A DNA stretch of 64,000 nucleotides from Homalodisca vitripennis (lineage: Eukaryota > Arthropoda > Insecta > Hemiptera > Cicadellidae), in NCBI RefSeq assembly GCF_021130785.1, contig NC_060209.1, forward strand, positions 23,312,001-23,376,000, given 5' to 3'. The notes under the pieces are model-generated. The model made no database searches. It worked only from the letters and a program-made list of their open reading frames with translations, and was not told where the DNA came from. Shown here piece by piece: positions 1 through 12,710 of the stretch (positions within the stretch are counted from its first letter, which is position 1; each line of letters starts with the position of its first letter). A program made the position numbers and the translations under genes.

Positions 1-449
1 AATTTAACTTGATGGTACAGGAAGCTTCAGTGACAGGCCGGTTACAAACTCTGCCAATTATATTCAAATGGAACCAACATTGCAAACACATCCAATTAGT
101 TTTCTATGTTCTATATTCCCAATAGTTGTAATGCAATATAATTTGCATATTTGTTATATATTTATAATAATTTTTTACTGTTATAATTTTTTATCAATGT
201 AGCAGTTAGTTGGGAATAATTTTTTTATTGAACATAGTAAACTAAATAATCGTTTTTACTCTCGTTTTAAGAGTTATAAAAATACTTTTCTTTAAATTTA
301 TATCAATCCCAAATTTGCTGTTGGTAATTTACATTCATTCAATAATTAAGATAAAGAAATATATTAGATATATAATACCGATATTTCATGAAAAATGTGA
401 TTAATTTGGTAACTTTTGCATTATTTTAGCTACGTACTAAATTTAATTA
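1..449. other. Unique left flank, no gene seen
   Basis: AT-rich sequence lying before the left breakpoint of the tandem duplication. Homology with copy 2 begins abruptly near position 450 (matching 17,251). I see no reading frame, RNA gene or repeat here. Confidence 0.6.
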
Positions 450-3258
450 CAATTCAATTGTTTGAGTGTAAACAGTAATAATCATAACTTTCCGAATGAT
501 ATAAAGTAAAAATAAATAATCGACATAGCGACATAGTTGATCTACTTTTTAAACTTATACATTCTAATTAGAATGCGTTGGAGTTGTCAAAAATTGTTAA
601 TTCTATTTCTTAGGTGTCACAGTTTTATATGAAACGTCAAATGTTTTATCAAGAGAAACCATCAACTAGATTAATATTAACTGACTTCTGTATTATTACC
701 AATTAAGGTTTTTAAATTAAATTAAATTTACTACTAGTGAGTTTTAATTTTGAACTCCAAGCCACTAATATATTTATTGCATTACTTCTTAGTACAATAA
801 TACTGATATCGTGTTAAAATCTACCACAATTTTCGGTTAAGTTTGTGTTCGCTAAGTTCGTTATCGATGGACTAGTTCACCAACAAGCTTATTATTGTTG
901 GGTACACTTTGGTTACTAACTTTCCCATCATGGGCGAGTCTGGTAAAGATCAATAAGGTAGTAATGAGTTCTTAATTGTAAGATGAATACAGTTAGGATA
1001 ACTCAGTTTACTGACATTTATAGATTAAAACCCGTAAATACAACCACTTTTTAAGGTAATAGTAATAGTAAACGATAGAATTATTCTTTTGAGTCGAGAA
1101 ACATGCTTTACTCTTATAATTCATATTTATTAAAAGATGATCAAACGTAAATTGCAGTACGTATATACACTCAATTTTTAATAGATTTACTATAATTTTT
1201 ATATAAACGATATGGGCACAAGGAAAAGAGTGTACAAATACGACGAAAAATAACCCTACACGAAGGAACATCGAAGAATCCGTCAAACCGTAACAAAAGT
1301 CTTTACCAAGCTGACTGTTACGTCTTCGCAGATTAGGTAGTTAGCCCCATTAGCTCAAAATCTAAAACTTATAAAATAATACGTATTATAAAAGTATTAA
1401 CTGTGAAGACTTTATATTTTTCTCTTGAAAGGATCACAAAAGGTTTCAGGAAAACATGGCAGTAGTTGTTGCATCTGACTAATCTAACTTCTGACAAAGC
1501 CCTTCGACCCTTCAACCCTTTGAACCTAAATTGCAATACAGTATCATTATTTCTAGAGCCAAGAAGCACTTATATACTTCGACGTCGACAGAAGTGTATA
1601 CGGTGTTAAGAAGAACCTGTCTAGTATTAAACAAATGCTGATAGAATAGCCACAAGACTGCGCCTTTTTACTTCACTCACGGATAGGCTGATAAAAACCC
1701 AGCCCTACATCTCTGATAGCAAATTGTTTTATTATTCCATTTACAGAACTCATTCGAACCCACCTAAACTGCCAATATGGAAGGTCGAAACTCATCTACA
1801 ACTTCGTGAACTCAAACAACCTGATGTAACAACTTCGTGAACTCCAAGGCATATAGGATGTATAGATGACGTTGCTGGGTTATTGCCTTTTTGAGTCAAA
1901 CTTATATTAACTTACTCGCTACCATTTTCTTAATAGCTTTCTCACTCTAATTTGGCCCTAAAATGATTTTTCGAGCTTAGAGCTGCTTCTAGAGTGATAG
2001 GATATTCAAGATAGGTTATGTTGAAGGTAAGCGCCGCCTTCTCTCGAGATCCCATTAGGAGAGATAGCGGGCTATATCTCAATTATGTCATCTTGGACGA
2101 AAGGAGGGTTCTGTTCCAGCTTTTCCAGTAAAATTTGGCAAGGAAAGTACTCTCTTATGGCCAGGCTAGCAATCGCATTCATCATTAAGGAAGCTCCGCT
2201 CTCTCCAACAGTTGATTGGACCTATCAATCTACCCTTCCATCCCAATATCTCCTCATAGGCACGGTTAGTGATGTCAGATATGGTTGCTCAGATCTAAGT
2301 GACTTATTGGTTCTTGCTGTGCCCAGTATAGGTTCAACTGGAAGTTATAAACCATCCAAAAGAGAACCCTCCTGGAGGAAACATTAATTGTCCAACCAAT
2401 AAACAAGAGTCGTGTTTGTAATTTTCCTATATATTTTCATCTGTTTGCAATCTTGTTGGGATGCAAATGCTCTTATTTACTGTTTCAAATGGAAGATAAT
2501 ACAAAGCAGATTTTTAAGCTTACGTGCTCCATTTAATACATGTCTCTGGTTGTCGTCTCTTTTCCGGATTTTAATTAGCCTCGCCTTTGCTGGATGTACC
2601 GCCTTGTCTACCCTCTATTACAGTTTAAATTTTCCTAGCAACTTGCATGTAATAACGCGTGGCACCATACGTTTAATAGTAACTTAGAATCAAATGAGCT
2701 GCTTTCCCCGACACAATACGGTGACCAGGGAGGTTCAGGACGTCTGATCGGCGTCTATAGCATGTTATAAGTAATTATTCTTGTTTCGAGGCGTCAAGTT
2801 TTTGTTTATTGACTGTGCATTTTTGACGGAAGCAGAAACCGCATATGAAACTGAGGGTGTCATGTACAGGTAGATGTGACTCAATGTTACGTTACTGATG
2901 CTGTACGTCAACGTATTTTAACTCTTCGGCTGAGCAAGGTCGTGTATTATGAACAACTAAGTCAGAATGCATATCCTTGTACTTTCTTCCTCGCAACAAC
3001 GGGCTACTTCCCTATGAAAATGTGCTAGTAATATTTCATTAAAATACCCTTCGCCAAGATAATTTTCTCAGCTAGACAAAACAATTTGATATTTTTTAGT
3101 ATCTATATTCTTAACACCCTAGTTCTTTACATGAAACATAAGAACTTATTCCAACCTACTAATACAAACAGATACAATCTTCAAAACTTCAGTTCCTAGG
3201 TTATATCAAAGAACAACACTACATTTCTTTAAATACATTCTTATTACTCTGCAACTAA
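450..3258. other. Non-coding part of copy 1, unclassified
   Basis: No supported gene. Short open frames occur (for example 2,085-2,387 plus and 1,369-1,569 minus), and both recur in copy 2 with indels and no sign of coding constraint. The block 2,030-2,400 is less AT-rich than its surroundings and may be an old transposon remnant, but I do not recognise it. The matching part of copy 2 is 17,251-19,998. Confidence 0.5.
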
Positions 3259-3393
3259 TTTATTAAATGCCCTTTTCCACAGCTTAGGTCGGAGTCGGAT
3301 GTGGTTTTGTTTCGGAGGAGGCTTAGAGAACTTTTAGTCCGTTCGGAATGTTATAGTGTCCGAGAGTATTATGCCCAACTGTCCAATCTGTAA
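3259..3393 (+). pseudogene. Non-LTR retrotransposon pol, C-terminal scrap (copy 1)
   Basis: A plus-strand frame of 44 codons ends in TAA at 3,391-3,393. It reads like the extreme C-terminus of Jockey/CR1-type LINE pol proteins: a Phe-Arg-Arg-Arg-Leu-Arg-Glu-Leu-Leu stretch (FRRRLRELL), then a Cys-Tyr-Ser-Val-Arg-Glu-Tyr motif (CYSVREY), equivalent to the usual 'FKxxLKxxLL...FYSVxEF'. Compared with copy 2 there is one T fewer in the run near 3,274, which breaks the frame upstream. A dead fragment. The family is inferred from motif pattern only; no search was run. Confidence 0.55.
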
Positions 3394-3610
3394 AATAGTG
3401 ATATAGTGATACAATACATATCTAATACATAATTATCAGTTAACTATATATCAGTTATTATATAGTGATTAACTGCAATTTTTAAATATATGAATTAAGT
3501 AAACATTGAATGGATTTATTATTGGTTTCATTGAACATATCATCAACTATAGTTGGTGTTCGTGATTAATCAACCTTCCAATGTACTTACTTGTAAACTC
3601 AAATTATAAC

Positions 3611-4165
3611 CCCTATATTGCCTAACGTAACAAGGCCATGTATTCATCATCCTTACAGTATAAGCAACATAAACACTGCACTAGAAGTACTTGTAATCCT
3701 ACATTATCAACACTATATTACCTTACGTTACAATCCCATGTATTATTCATTTTTATTACAATAAAGGTCCAGAGTTACTATAGTTTAAATCCTACTTACC
3801 GAATAGAAAACAGTGTGTGGAAATGCCTTGGCCTTTAGTTGTTTGTGTGCTATATAAATTCAATTCTAAATGTTATGGATCAGGTACAAAAACAAAATAT
3901 TTGGCTCTATGCAGATGATACCAGCTAACAAATATCTGGACAATCATTGGAGGAAATTGAAGTAAAGGCAAGTGTTGATCTCTGTGACACTATTCCTTGT
4001 ACGTTGTAAATAAATAAGAATAAAGAAATAAAAATGAAAAAAACAATATAAACACTGCACTTTTTGTATTTGTAAATCTACATTATCATCCCTATGTTAC
4101 TTTATATTACAATCCCTTGTATTAATCATCATTATTGCAACATAAGCACTGCGGCAACTTTACCA
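3611..4165. repeat. Diverged direct repeats of about 60-90 bp
   Basis: Three related blocks start near 3,611, 3,712 and 4,089. Each runs 'cctat(a/g)tt...acgttacaa...catgtatt...attcat', and two are followed by 'aacat/aatataaacactgcac'. Copy 2 has the same set near 20,375-20,905. They look like an old local duplication rather than a gene. Confidence 0.5.
3884..4009 (+). pseudogene. Reverse transcriptase YADD-motif fragment (copy 1)
   Basis: One plus-strand frame reads Leu-Tyr-Ala-Asp-Asp-Thr-Ser at 3,905-3,925, the catalytic YADD box of reverse transcriptase palm domains. About 25 codons follow, including Gly-Gln-Ser-Leu-Glu-Glu-Ile-Glu, which fits the helix after YADD in non-LTR elements. An in-frame TAA follows directly after the YADDTS codons (3,926-3,928), and no other RT motif is found nearby, so this is a relic. 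The C-terminal scrap at 3.3 kb lies upstream of it, in the wrong order for one element, so the two probably come from different insertions. Confidence 0.6.
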
Positions 4166-4371
4166 GCAATGTTATAGAGATCTCATCAGTGTTTAGTCGT
4201 TGCTATAGAAACAGCCTCAAGTGACGTGGCGGCCTAGGAGTGGATTAGGACGGACGAGCGGGTCAAAGTTAGATTAGTTCGGGGCTGGTGGTGATCAAGG
4301 AGTGCCTTATCAGGCTCGGGCCCTCAACGTCAGCTTTGATTCTGCTAGTTAATGGATCACTGATTACTGTG
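4165..4371. repeat. Conserved island A, copy 1
   Basis: About 205 bp that also occur at 20,923-21,126 and, in the ancient relic, at 36,434-36,641. By eye the relic keeps about nine bases in ten across the core, while its flanks drop to roughly two in three or do not align. No frame is open through it (a TAG follows the GCGGCC in one frame, TGA in another), so constraint is more likely non-coding. It is less AT-rich than its neighbours and holds an RFX-like X-box, a GGATTA site and a TGACGTGG site. Function unknown. Confidence 0.7.
4199..4212. promoter_or_regulatory. RFX X-box-like palindrome in island A (copy 1)
   Basis: GTTGCTATAGAAAC fits the RFX consensus RYYNYY-N(1-3)-RRNRAC at every constrained position, with a 2-bp spacer. 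The identical 14-mer is present in copies 2 and 3. Binding is inferred from the motif only. Confidence 0.4.
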
Positions 4372-4666
4372 TCTTCTTCAAAGCTTGCATGATAATTTTG
4401 TATTGGTTCACTAATAAACTGTTAAAGACTAAGTAGTAATAGCCTACAATACAATGGACGGTTCTTCAGGACGGAAATTCAGCACTAGAGCCTTGAATGG
4501 AAATCGAAGACTAAAATCATTGAACTGTAAGCTTTTCTTGTAGTCTTTACCATGTAGCGTTTTTATTTAAGAACCATTCTAACAGAACAATACCGTAGTT
4601 TATTAAAAGTTTGAATATATTAAAACACAAATGTTTTAACTGGTTTTTAGGGTTGTATAATCAGTG

Positions 4667-4668
<2 letters not shown>

Positions 4669-4727
<59 letters not shown>
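4669..4727. repeat. (AT)n microsatellite
   Basis: About 29 AT units. The same site in copy 2 (21,425-21,436) has only about 6. Confidence 0.95.
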
Positions 4728-4730
<3 letters not shown>

Positions 4731-6022
4731 TTCACTTACGGATATTTATTTCCTTCCATACTTAAAATATTTACATTTTTCATTGATTAGGTCACGGTCG
4801 TGCAATAAATAATTGTTTTTATCTTAAATCTTTAGTTAGGTTTCAATAATTCTTGTGTTGATTTTATTAAATACTCGTATATATGTGTTAATGATAGTAT
4901 CCATGGAATTGACTCACATGTTTCTTGCCTTATGCGTTTCGAAACGCTCTATTATGGCATGTTATGAATCAAATAAAAAAAGACGTAAAGAACATGTCCG
5001 ATCCATTCACCTTTGGAAATACATAAATTAATACATTGCACTGTTGTAAATAATAAACCAACATCCTCTGCTTATAATGAAACTCTCCGATAGACGTCGG
5101 CGTTATATTGATATTATATTTTTTTATTAACAAATTTATTATATAATATTGTTTAAATAAAATATATTATTGCAGTCCCGGCTTACTTTATTTCTCTTGG
5201 TTAGGTTACGTATCATTGCTTGCAGGAGTTCTTAAAATTTAAATTTATATACGTGGATAAATTGTGCAAATAAAAAGTTAATTTGAGATTATTGCAGTAT
5301 TAATGTTCTTGAAAAGATATTCCGACTAATAATGGAAAATTACGACACAACTGGTGGCCATTATAACGTGTTAATTACTTACCATCAGATCGTAAAATTA
5401 GTTTAAAAATAAAATAAAAACGTGTTTACTACAGTAAACTCTAGTTGTTTTATTAGAGGGAAATATTGCATTTAAGACTTAATTCCGTTATATTTATTGA
5501 CTATCTTTTCACATGCTACTTCATATTTTACTTATTAGGGTTCTTTTTGATTATTTTTCAGAATTTGCATACAACATGACCCATTTAACATTCCACTCTT
5601 TTGTATCTCTTGAGATGGATGTTGATTCCAGATTCCAGGAGTCAAGTCTATCACCGTGTTAGGCTTCAGACGCTGCACTAAGTGGAAGGTGAACTGGAGC
5701 TGAACTTAGTATTTGTATTGAATCAACCCTTCCTACCACTGCTCTACGTTTGAGTTGAATACGGCAGTTGCAAGAGTCATTGATATCAAACTCTACTTTT
5801 ACTTACAGTTTTTAAAGTATTCGTAAATTTTAAACAATGCTTATTGCGCAAAATATACAACGTTCGTTTAGTGTAATCAGACAATTACAATAAATTCAAA
5901 ATTTTATGGGTTTGAAAAATATTTACATATAAAGAATTGTTTGACTCTTTTTGTCGTGTTTAGTTACAGTTACAAATAAATGTTAAAGCCTGAAGATTTT
6001 TAACGTGATACAAGTTTAAGCA
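4728..6022. other. Non-coding stretch of copy 1
   Basis: No gene seen. It contains a perfect 14-bp palindrome, GCGTTTCGAAACGC (4,934-4,947; copy 2 at 21,645-21,658). The stretch 5,330-5,480 is nearly identical in copy 2 (22,030-22,180). Around 5,628-5,650 a short motif ('ccagattccaggagt') recurs at 39,180-39,194 in the ancient relic. The equivalent part of copy 2 is 21,437-22,733. Confidence 0.5.
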
Positions 6023-6190
6023 GGATAAATATAAACGAGAACCTACTCACAAAGCAACTTTGGTACCTATACAAAATCTTTGGCCAAGCCTGTTGGAAAA
6101 TGGAAAGCTAGTAATCGCAGTATAATCCCTGAGCAGCATTATCGAGGAATGGTCTGAATGTTTGGCCGCCGTCATATTTGACAGGCGTTA
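6023..6190. repeat. Conserved island B, copy 1
   Basis: Recurs at 22,734-22,900 and in the ancient relic at 39,903-40,075. The right-hand 95 bp are the most conserved: 'gaaaatggaaagct', then a TATAATCCC stretch, 'agcagcattatcgagga', and a GC-richer end, 'tttggccgccgtcatat', followed by a TGACAG(G) site. No continuous reading frame is shared. TAATCC is the classic site for K50 homeodomain proteins and TGACAG for TALE homeodomain proteins. Assignment to either is inference. Confidence 0.6.
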
Positions 6191-6276
6191 TGAATATTTT
6201 ATTTTGTTTAGTTCATCAGATATATTTAAAAGTTTTAAATATTAAATGTTTGATTTATTAACATTTTTACGACTTA

Positions 6277-6480
6277 AGCAGTGTACTTTAACTAATTTAT
6301 TATTGCTATATATCACTTTCAGCAGCGGGTGTGTATATTACTCTAGAATAAGTATAAACATCATTAACTTGAATCAATACAAGGGGTGTTAACACTGTGT
6401 ACTTTACCTAGTCCAGTATTGCTATACGTAGATTTCAGCCCCAGGAGTCTATGTTACTCTACGGTACGTACAAACAATAA
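6277..6480. repeat. Diverged tandem pair, period about 116 bp
   Basis: Two units starting at about 6,281 and 6,397 share 'gtgtacttta', 'attgctata', 'tttcagc', 'ttactct' and 'caaaca/ataaaca' in the same order. Copy 2 has the same pair at about 22,988-23,190. Confidence 0.55.
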
Positions 6481-6819
6481 AAATAATCTTAGGACTAAGG
6501 ATTTTTTCATTCACTTCACGCAGAGATATTACTGTCAAAGTCATCGGTCCCTCTGTGAAGAGCCATCTGCAGTCAGCGGTTGTTGCAGATTAATACGTGT
6601 TGGTTCTCCACAGGGAGGCCTAAATATTTCAATAATTTAAATGTATTAATTTTATGAATGAATGTTTTGTTTCAGTGCGATGACAATAATAAAACATTAG
6701 TGTGTGTATATTAACGTTTTTATTTTGTTCTTTTCATTTACTTTACATTGACGGAACTGAATTTAATGGTATACTAATCATAAAAATGGGGTATAACAAT
6801 TGTATTTTGTACTGTCTGA

Positions 6820-6992
6820 GAGATATGTGTGATCCAGCCGACAATATCACAGGCCCATACCTAACCTCAGCCACACAATATACGGCTCTACAGATATCTG
6901 AACAATAGACATCTTCTAGTGACGCCTTTCTCAATGACATTCAGATATCGCATTATATCGGTTTAGCTATACAATATTTTATGTGATGAATC
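6820..6992. repeat. Conserved island C, copy 1
   Basis: Recurs at 23,530-23,710 and twice in the relic (41,008-41,172 and 42,622-42,775). The shared core holds the palindrome CAGATATCTG, 'gaacaatagacatct', 'ctagtgac', 'ctcaatga', and an ending like 'tgatattgcattatat'. Two opposing short frames overlap it, and neither is kept in the other copies. It may be a non-autonomous mobile element or a duplicated regulatory block. Confidence 0.6.
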
Positions 6993-9412
6993 TGGTGAGT
7001 AAAACAAATATTAGTAAAAAAACTTGATCACGATCTAAACAATATTAGGAAACATTTTTCAAGTTTATATATACACGCATTTTATAAAACTTACCTCATT
7101 TAAAGACAAATAAATACTACTCCTCGTTTTAACCCATTTGTGAGACAGTAGAGAATGCTTTTTAGGGTTCATGAAAAGTTTTTATAATTGTGACATGCTT
7201 ATAAAAATAAATATCTGCTGTAGGATGAATCTATGATAAATCTAAACAAAAATATCATTGTTGGCTCGCTGTAAGCCATTGGAGGTGTGACACAGAAGAG
7301 ACAGTGAATTGGGTAAATTGTCCTCCATTAGTACGCTTTGCACTATGGAGATTTATACAATGAAAGATACAATACCGTTGCTAAGAGCTAAGACCAACTT
7401 TCCACTATCTCTCGAAAACATGCGATGAGTGAAGCTTCATATGAGATAAATGAGGTTGTAGTTGAAAGACAATAGTGCCAACGGAAAGTCCCTGGAGACC
7501 TAGTTAAAATATGTTTTAGGCCCTTTAATTTGTTAAAATGATAGAGAGTGGAATTTGAGGTATGATGTAATTAATATAGCACTGACTTATGTTTAGAGTA
7601 AATAGCTGACAAAATTAACATGTTTTTGAAATAATGCCTGAGAAAAAAATAAGATTTTTATTTTTCATTTGCCTTCAAAGATTACTACATCGTGAGATTT
7701 CACGTTTTCTAAAGTTCAATTATTTTTTAAACACCATGGATAGATGTATGGGGACAAATTTGTATCCGTTAGATACATTTGCCAGTCAGGTAATTTTGAA
7801 AAAAAGATCAAGAAATTATCTTAACTATTTACGAAGCTATAGCCGAGAACGTTAAAACGGTCAAGAGTTTAGTAAAAAAAAGCACAACAAATTAATAACT
7901 CGAAAACTAAATTATCTGATAACATAAGTTAGGTTATTTGCGTACCTTTAGGAGTGTTCTATCTCTGGGGTTTTGCTTCACACAAATTTTTGGGGCACCC
8001 TGTATAGAATATGTCTTGGGCGCTTATCCTCTGACACTACTTTGGGAGAGTTTAGAGCGCGTAGAGGATTAGGAGTGCTTTGGAAAGTTCACTCCTCGAA
8101 TACGGGAAGAAGGCTTTCTCTCTGTCCTTCTAGGCTTAGGTAGCCTTCTTTTACTTCCTTGGAAAAGATGAAAACTAATAAATAACTAACCGCTTTGGTG
8201 GTATTTGCGTTATTCGGATACAGACCTACCTTCCTAACCCTAAAGAAAACTTGCTAAGCGGTCCGTAGTTGGTGTCAAAGAAAATTTGGAACTAACACGG
8301 ATGTATTTCATTACAGCGAGAATTACATTACGAATTGAGTACAGTGTGTAAATGTGTTTTAACGTTTTTTTTCTCTATTACAGAAGATATTTATATAAAA
8401 CATATTTATGTTGGTGAAACTAAGGAAGATTTCAATTCGGTTTCTTAAAATTATCACACCATAATGTTACTCTGAACCAGTGATCTCATCATTATGAAAG
8501 CATCTTATATACATTTATATGCAGCAATAACGGGATTACAGCTTTAACAAAGTTATTGTTTGTTTGTTCGACTAAAAGATCTGTTCTGAGACGTGTCACA
8601 AAGTTTGAATCTTTCGGCCTTTAAGTCAAATTCATTTGTTGTTTTTGGAAAAGTTTCCGTCACTGTTATAAGTAGATTGATTAAACCCACTTAATTTGGG
8701 ATTTATCTAGTAAGCATTATCAGTTACAATTAAATTCTTTATATCTTGTGTTCAATAGCACTAGTATCACAAAATTATTCAATGTGTACATTAAATCAAT
8801 TATAATATTTTACTGTGGTAAAAAGTGTTTTGTTGTTGGTACCTGTTTCGTTTAAAAACGTATTATAAAATCGGAGTATTAATATTTGTACATTTTCAGA
8901 ATCTAACTTTAAATCAAGATAATGAAGCAAATAATTGATTTTAACATATGCGGTAATACATGTTTTGTGCAAAATGTTTTATGCAATCTACATGCAATGT
9001 TCCAAATGTATAACCGTATTACGCCCTCTGAAAATAAATGGCTTTGTTTACAAGACAGCATTTGCAATTATCGGAAATCTGTTTGCAGCGACAAACCCTT
9101 TGTGGACATAACGTAACTGTCAACATCTATTTAGTTATAATCCGGATATATTTAAATTATAATAAATTGTATCAATGTGCCCATGCAAGTGAAAACAGCA
9201 ATAATGAGTTCTTTTGTGTATATGGATAATTTGCTATATTCATACATTCTAGTATGGAAATGGCATTGTATAATATTTACAACTCTTTTTAATTAGCATA
9301 AAATATAATTTTATTGTTTCGATAAATTTGTATTCTCTACCTAATACTCGATCACATTTCTCACTTCCCCCAGCGAGTGATCGGCAGGTTGAGGGGTTTG
9401 TGCTGATTCAGA
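6993..9412. other. Non-coding stretch of copy 1 with one transposon-like island
   Basis: No gene. The part 7,985-8,270 is less AT-rich and starts with 'ggggcaccctgtata', a kind of motif often seen at the ends of insect transposable elements. It is probably an old element remnant, family not recognised (copy 2 equivalent about 24,690-24,990). The rest shows only short chance frames. The copy 2 equivalent is 23,711-26,120. Confidence 0.45.
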
Positions 9413-9618
9413 ACATTATTGCCGGAGACTGCGAAACTGTGACTTATGCAGACGTTAGTCCTGTCAGCCATGTACTACTGTCTACCTGCTCAGGGGAACA
9501 GCATTTCGACAGAGGACGTTGGCAGAATCAAAAAACTGCAGGACTCAGCTATCAGGTTCATTTTCAACCTGAGACGGTTTTATTATATCTCTCCTTTCCA
9601 GGATGCTGTCAAGTTAGT
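9413..9618 (+). pseudogene. Non-LTR retrotransposon RT thumb fragment (copy 1)
   Basis: One plus-strand frame (ATG at 9,446) encodes the region after the RT palm in Jockey/CR1-like LINEs. It reads a Tyr-Tyr-Cys-Leu-Pro motif, then Val-Gly-Arg-Ile-Lys-Lys-Leu-Gln-Asp-Ser-Ala-Ile-Arg-Phe-Ile-Phe-Asn-Leu-Arg-Arg (the usual 'LQNxAIRFIFxLRR' box), then a Phe-Tyr-Tyr-Ile-Ser-Pro-Phe. The frame continues upstream for about eleven codons through one TGA (9,440-9,442), which could be a decayed Arg CGA codon. Neither the palm nor the C-terminus is adjacent. A pyrimidine run ending in CAG at 9,374 resembles a splice acceptor, but nothing else supports an exon. Confidence 0.6.
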
Positions 9619-11607
9619 TAGTTACTTTTATTTTTAGTTCAGTTAAATTATTTTTCTACTGTTTTTTTAGTAGAGTTATGTCTAAAAGGTGAGTGATATT
9701 ATTCAGAATTATTTATATAAACATGATTAATTGATTATGCCCACTAGCACAGCAAAACTGATAAATTAATATCTCCAGATTGTTCCTAGCACGAGAGGTT
9801 TTAAATTTTAGTTGCCCACTGTAGTAAAGGAGTTTGATTCTGAGCCTTTTAATTGTTATGTTACATTGCTGTCTTTGTTACATTTGAATGTAACAATAAA
9901 ATCAGAGACCAAACTTTCCAGCATAAGGGACCTTCGTAAAAAATACTTGCTGTAATCCTCGTTTATAGAAACATATTTCGACATAACAAGTCAAGGAGCC
10001 AATTAAAATATAATATTATTACTGAGCCCTTATATATTTTAAATTTGTAATTTAGTAAAAATAGTCCTTTTTAAACCTAATCACAAACGTTTACCCAGAT
10101 ATTATTATAGTAAATAAAATGGGCTTAAATGTAATTTACGTTTAACTTTTTTCACAGCATTGCGATAAACAGATTCTCTTACCACCATTATTAAATGTTA
10201 TCTCTCACACTGAAATTAATACTGCTCTGCTACTATACGGCCGTTGGTGGTGTTGGGACTAATGGTTGTAAATGGCGTGTATGGTGTAACGTAATGGGCG
10301 CATCTCATCCGACTGACACAAATTTATAAGACAGGAAACCGTATGCAATACAATTTTGAATTATTCTTTAATTTTATCCAAGCATGTTAGTACAGAAGGT
10401 CCAGTAACTTTTCATTACAAGTGGAACATTATTCGCGAAGAGTAACATAATTTCATTTCTATTCTAAAGTTACGCTTGTTCCTGAACTACATCCAAATAT
10501 TGTCAACCTACTAAGTATTCTTTGTTGGTTTCTTTAATAAGTTTAATCATGGAATAAGTGGTGATATTTATAAAGCAAGCAGATCCACAATATTTTGTAT
10601 AACTTAGTCAATAAAGCTAGATTTGTAACTACAAATGCTATAAATTAGCACTTTATACTCTACATAATAACAACTGTACAGTGGTATATACCTTGTGTTT
10701 TAATTCTTAACTAGAATTTAGATCAGTTTTTACAAAGCCATTGGTTAGAACTATAAAATCTTACCATAGGATTTTCTGTCTGAGAGCTCCTTAACTGTAG
10801 CAATACAAGCCAACTAAATTCACGGTTTTTACACCAAAAGAGTAATAATTAAGAATAGATCAACAGTAATATCAAGTTTTCGTCTTTAAATATTTTAAAG
10901 CTATACTTTTGTGCAAACAATATTAATAATATCTTAATATTAAAATTATGAAATATTTTTTTTATGGGGAAGGAGAACAAAATAAAAACCAGACATGTAT
11001 ATTTCCCATATGTCCCATTTTCTCGGTTTTTGTCCCGACTTTTAAAATCAAGCATTTTATACTTTACAATCACAGTATCTTAATTAGACGACAAAAACAT
11101 AATGCGTTCAATAGGTAATCCTTTATTTATTATTCTAAGGCTTATACTCTTAATTCTACTTCACTAAAAAAAGCTAATGGTTAAAAAATTATATATTCAA
11201 TTTTCTTTTTAAAGTTATCTAAAACCTTGTAAAAATATATATATACAAAGATATATATTTTTAGAAAGCTTTATATAAATCAAACATGTCTCTAAACATA
11301 TTCTAGAATATTTTCAATGTATGGATGAGACAAATATTACTTAGCAGCTTACTAAACTTTGTATGTCACTGGTATACAGAACCCTATAAAGGATTAGTTT
11401 AAATTCCCACTAAGAAAAATATAAAAACCAAAATAGTTTGTAAAATACCATGGATATAGAGTTCCTACCTTCCAATGATTTTGTGATTAACAAAGAGCAT
11501 TCCTTGAAGTCCTTGGGCTAAGTAATGTCCAAAAATTTTGTAAAATTTCGAATTCTAATCCGAATAATCCGTACAACTCCATCCAGAGATCACAAGATAA
11601 GAGGACT
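9619..11607. other. Non-coding stretch of copy 1
   Basis: No gene. A short less AT-rich block at about 10,235-10,345 is almost unchanged in copy 2 (about 26,935-27,050). Its nature is unknown. The open frame 10,849-11,073 on the minus strand is disrupted by indels in copy 2. Confidence 0.45.
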
Positions 11608-11805
11608 ATTGCAGTTAGATGATGAGATGGGTATCTTAATCTGCGATGACGCCAAACCTATAGGTACGTCAACAATGGTGGGACAGGCTATTGTGTTGGA
11701 ACCGGGTATATACTGATGCTGCGCTCTTGCTTAGTTTTTGTTCAACTAACTATCTTTACCAGACTAACATCAGAACATTGCCTTACTGTAACAGATCTTT
11801 TTTGG
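11608..11805. repeat. 200-bp repeat family, member 1 (copy 1)
   Basis: Shares 'caaacctataggtacg', 'acaatgg.gggacaggct', 'gggtatat', 'tgatgctgcgctcttgc', 'agtttttgttcaactaa' and 'agaacattgccttactgtaac' with 12,519-12,707. Other members are at 28,387-28,568 and 29,447-29,640. Unclassified. Members differ mostly at first and second codon positions of the only shared frame, so it is not constrained as protein. Confidence 0.65.
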
Positions 11806-12518
11806 TTCACTGAATAAGCTATTGAAAATGTGATTATATTGCGTCCTACTCGACGCACCTGTAGGTACGGCTCAAATATATTTAGAAATATAATTTGTTA
11901 GGACTTTATTTTACAAAGGAACTTTTATTACCTAGATTAAATTGTAGATTGTCGGTATTTCATCTGACTCAGAGATTCTTGGTAAAGCCTATATTACAGA
12001 CAACAATGGTAATCCAAGTTACTGTTAAAGATGACGAAGGTTACATCTCACAGTGGTTTCAATTCTAACTAGCGTCTACACAGTGATTACTGCAGTGCTG
12101 TAAATATCCGGATTAACAGTAAATACTTTGTTAATCTTCTACATGCACCTATTGAACGTACCTCATACATTTATAAATTTATATTTCATACGTATTTCAT
12201 TTTAGTTGGTAGCATACATGTGTTTGTACAACTTGCCTCAAACACAACTATTTTAAGCCTCTAAGTGAGCATGCCAAGTTGATTCCCAAGGAGGTTGGTT
12301 CACTTTTGACTGGCATATTCCTTCCTATTGAGCCTACACTTGGTACAGCAAAACCAATGTCTCCACTCTGGATGACCAGGAGCGCCTTATCACTAACCGC
12401 AAAGGTCGTACCGCAAATGTGGTGCAAAGGTAGATCAATAGATCTGTCTACTGCGACGGATGACTGTTGGTGTGGCTCTCTAGGCAACTTGTTAGATGTC
12501 GTGACGTAACAACCGGTA

Positions 12519-12710
12519 CATCAGCCAGGCCCTTAATCGGTGATTACTCCAAACCTATAGGTACGGCAACAATGGCGGGACAGGCTGTTGTGTTGAATGC
12601 GGGTATATTCTGATGCTGCGCTCTTGCGCAGTTTTTGTTCAACTAACACTGTGCAGACCATGCTAACTGCAGAACATTGCCTTACTGTAACACTGCTTTT
12701 TATTTAATTA
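12519..12710. repeat. 200-bp repeat family, member 2 (copy 1)
   Basis: Second member of the family at 11,608-11,805, about 910 bp downstream in the same orientation. It is preceded by an unclassified block (12,330-12,505) that is tandemly doubled in copy 2. Confidence 0.65.

Noticed and set aside
2085..2387. 100-codon plus-strand frame, also in copy 2 (18,824-19,156)
   Set aside because: No domain, amino-acid changes between copies look unconstrained, and the start differs because of upstream mutations. Probably chance or an old element.
9374..9618. Host exon with acceptor at 9,374
   Set aside because: The encoded motifs are those of a LINE reverse transcriptase thumb region, and an in-frame TGA precedes the ATG in both copies.
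12248..12509. Overlapping opposite frames of 76-79 codons, repeated in copy 2
   Set aside because: Copy 2 has lost or shifted the frames through indels and a tandem duplication, and no known fold is visible.
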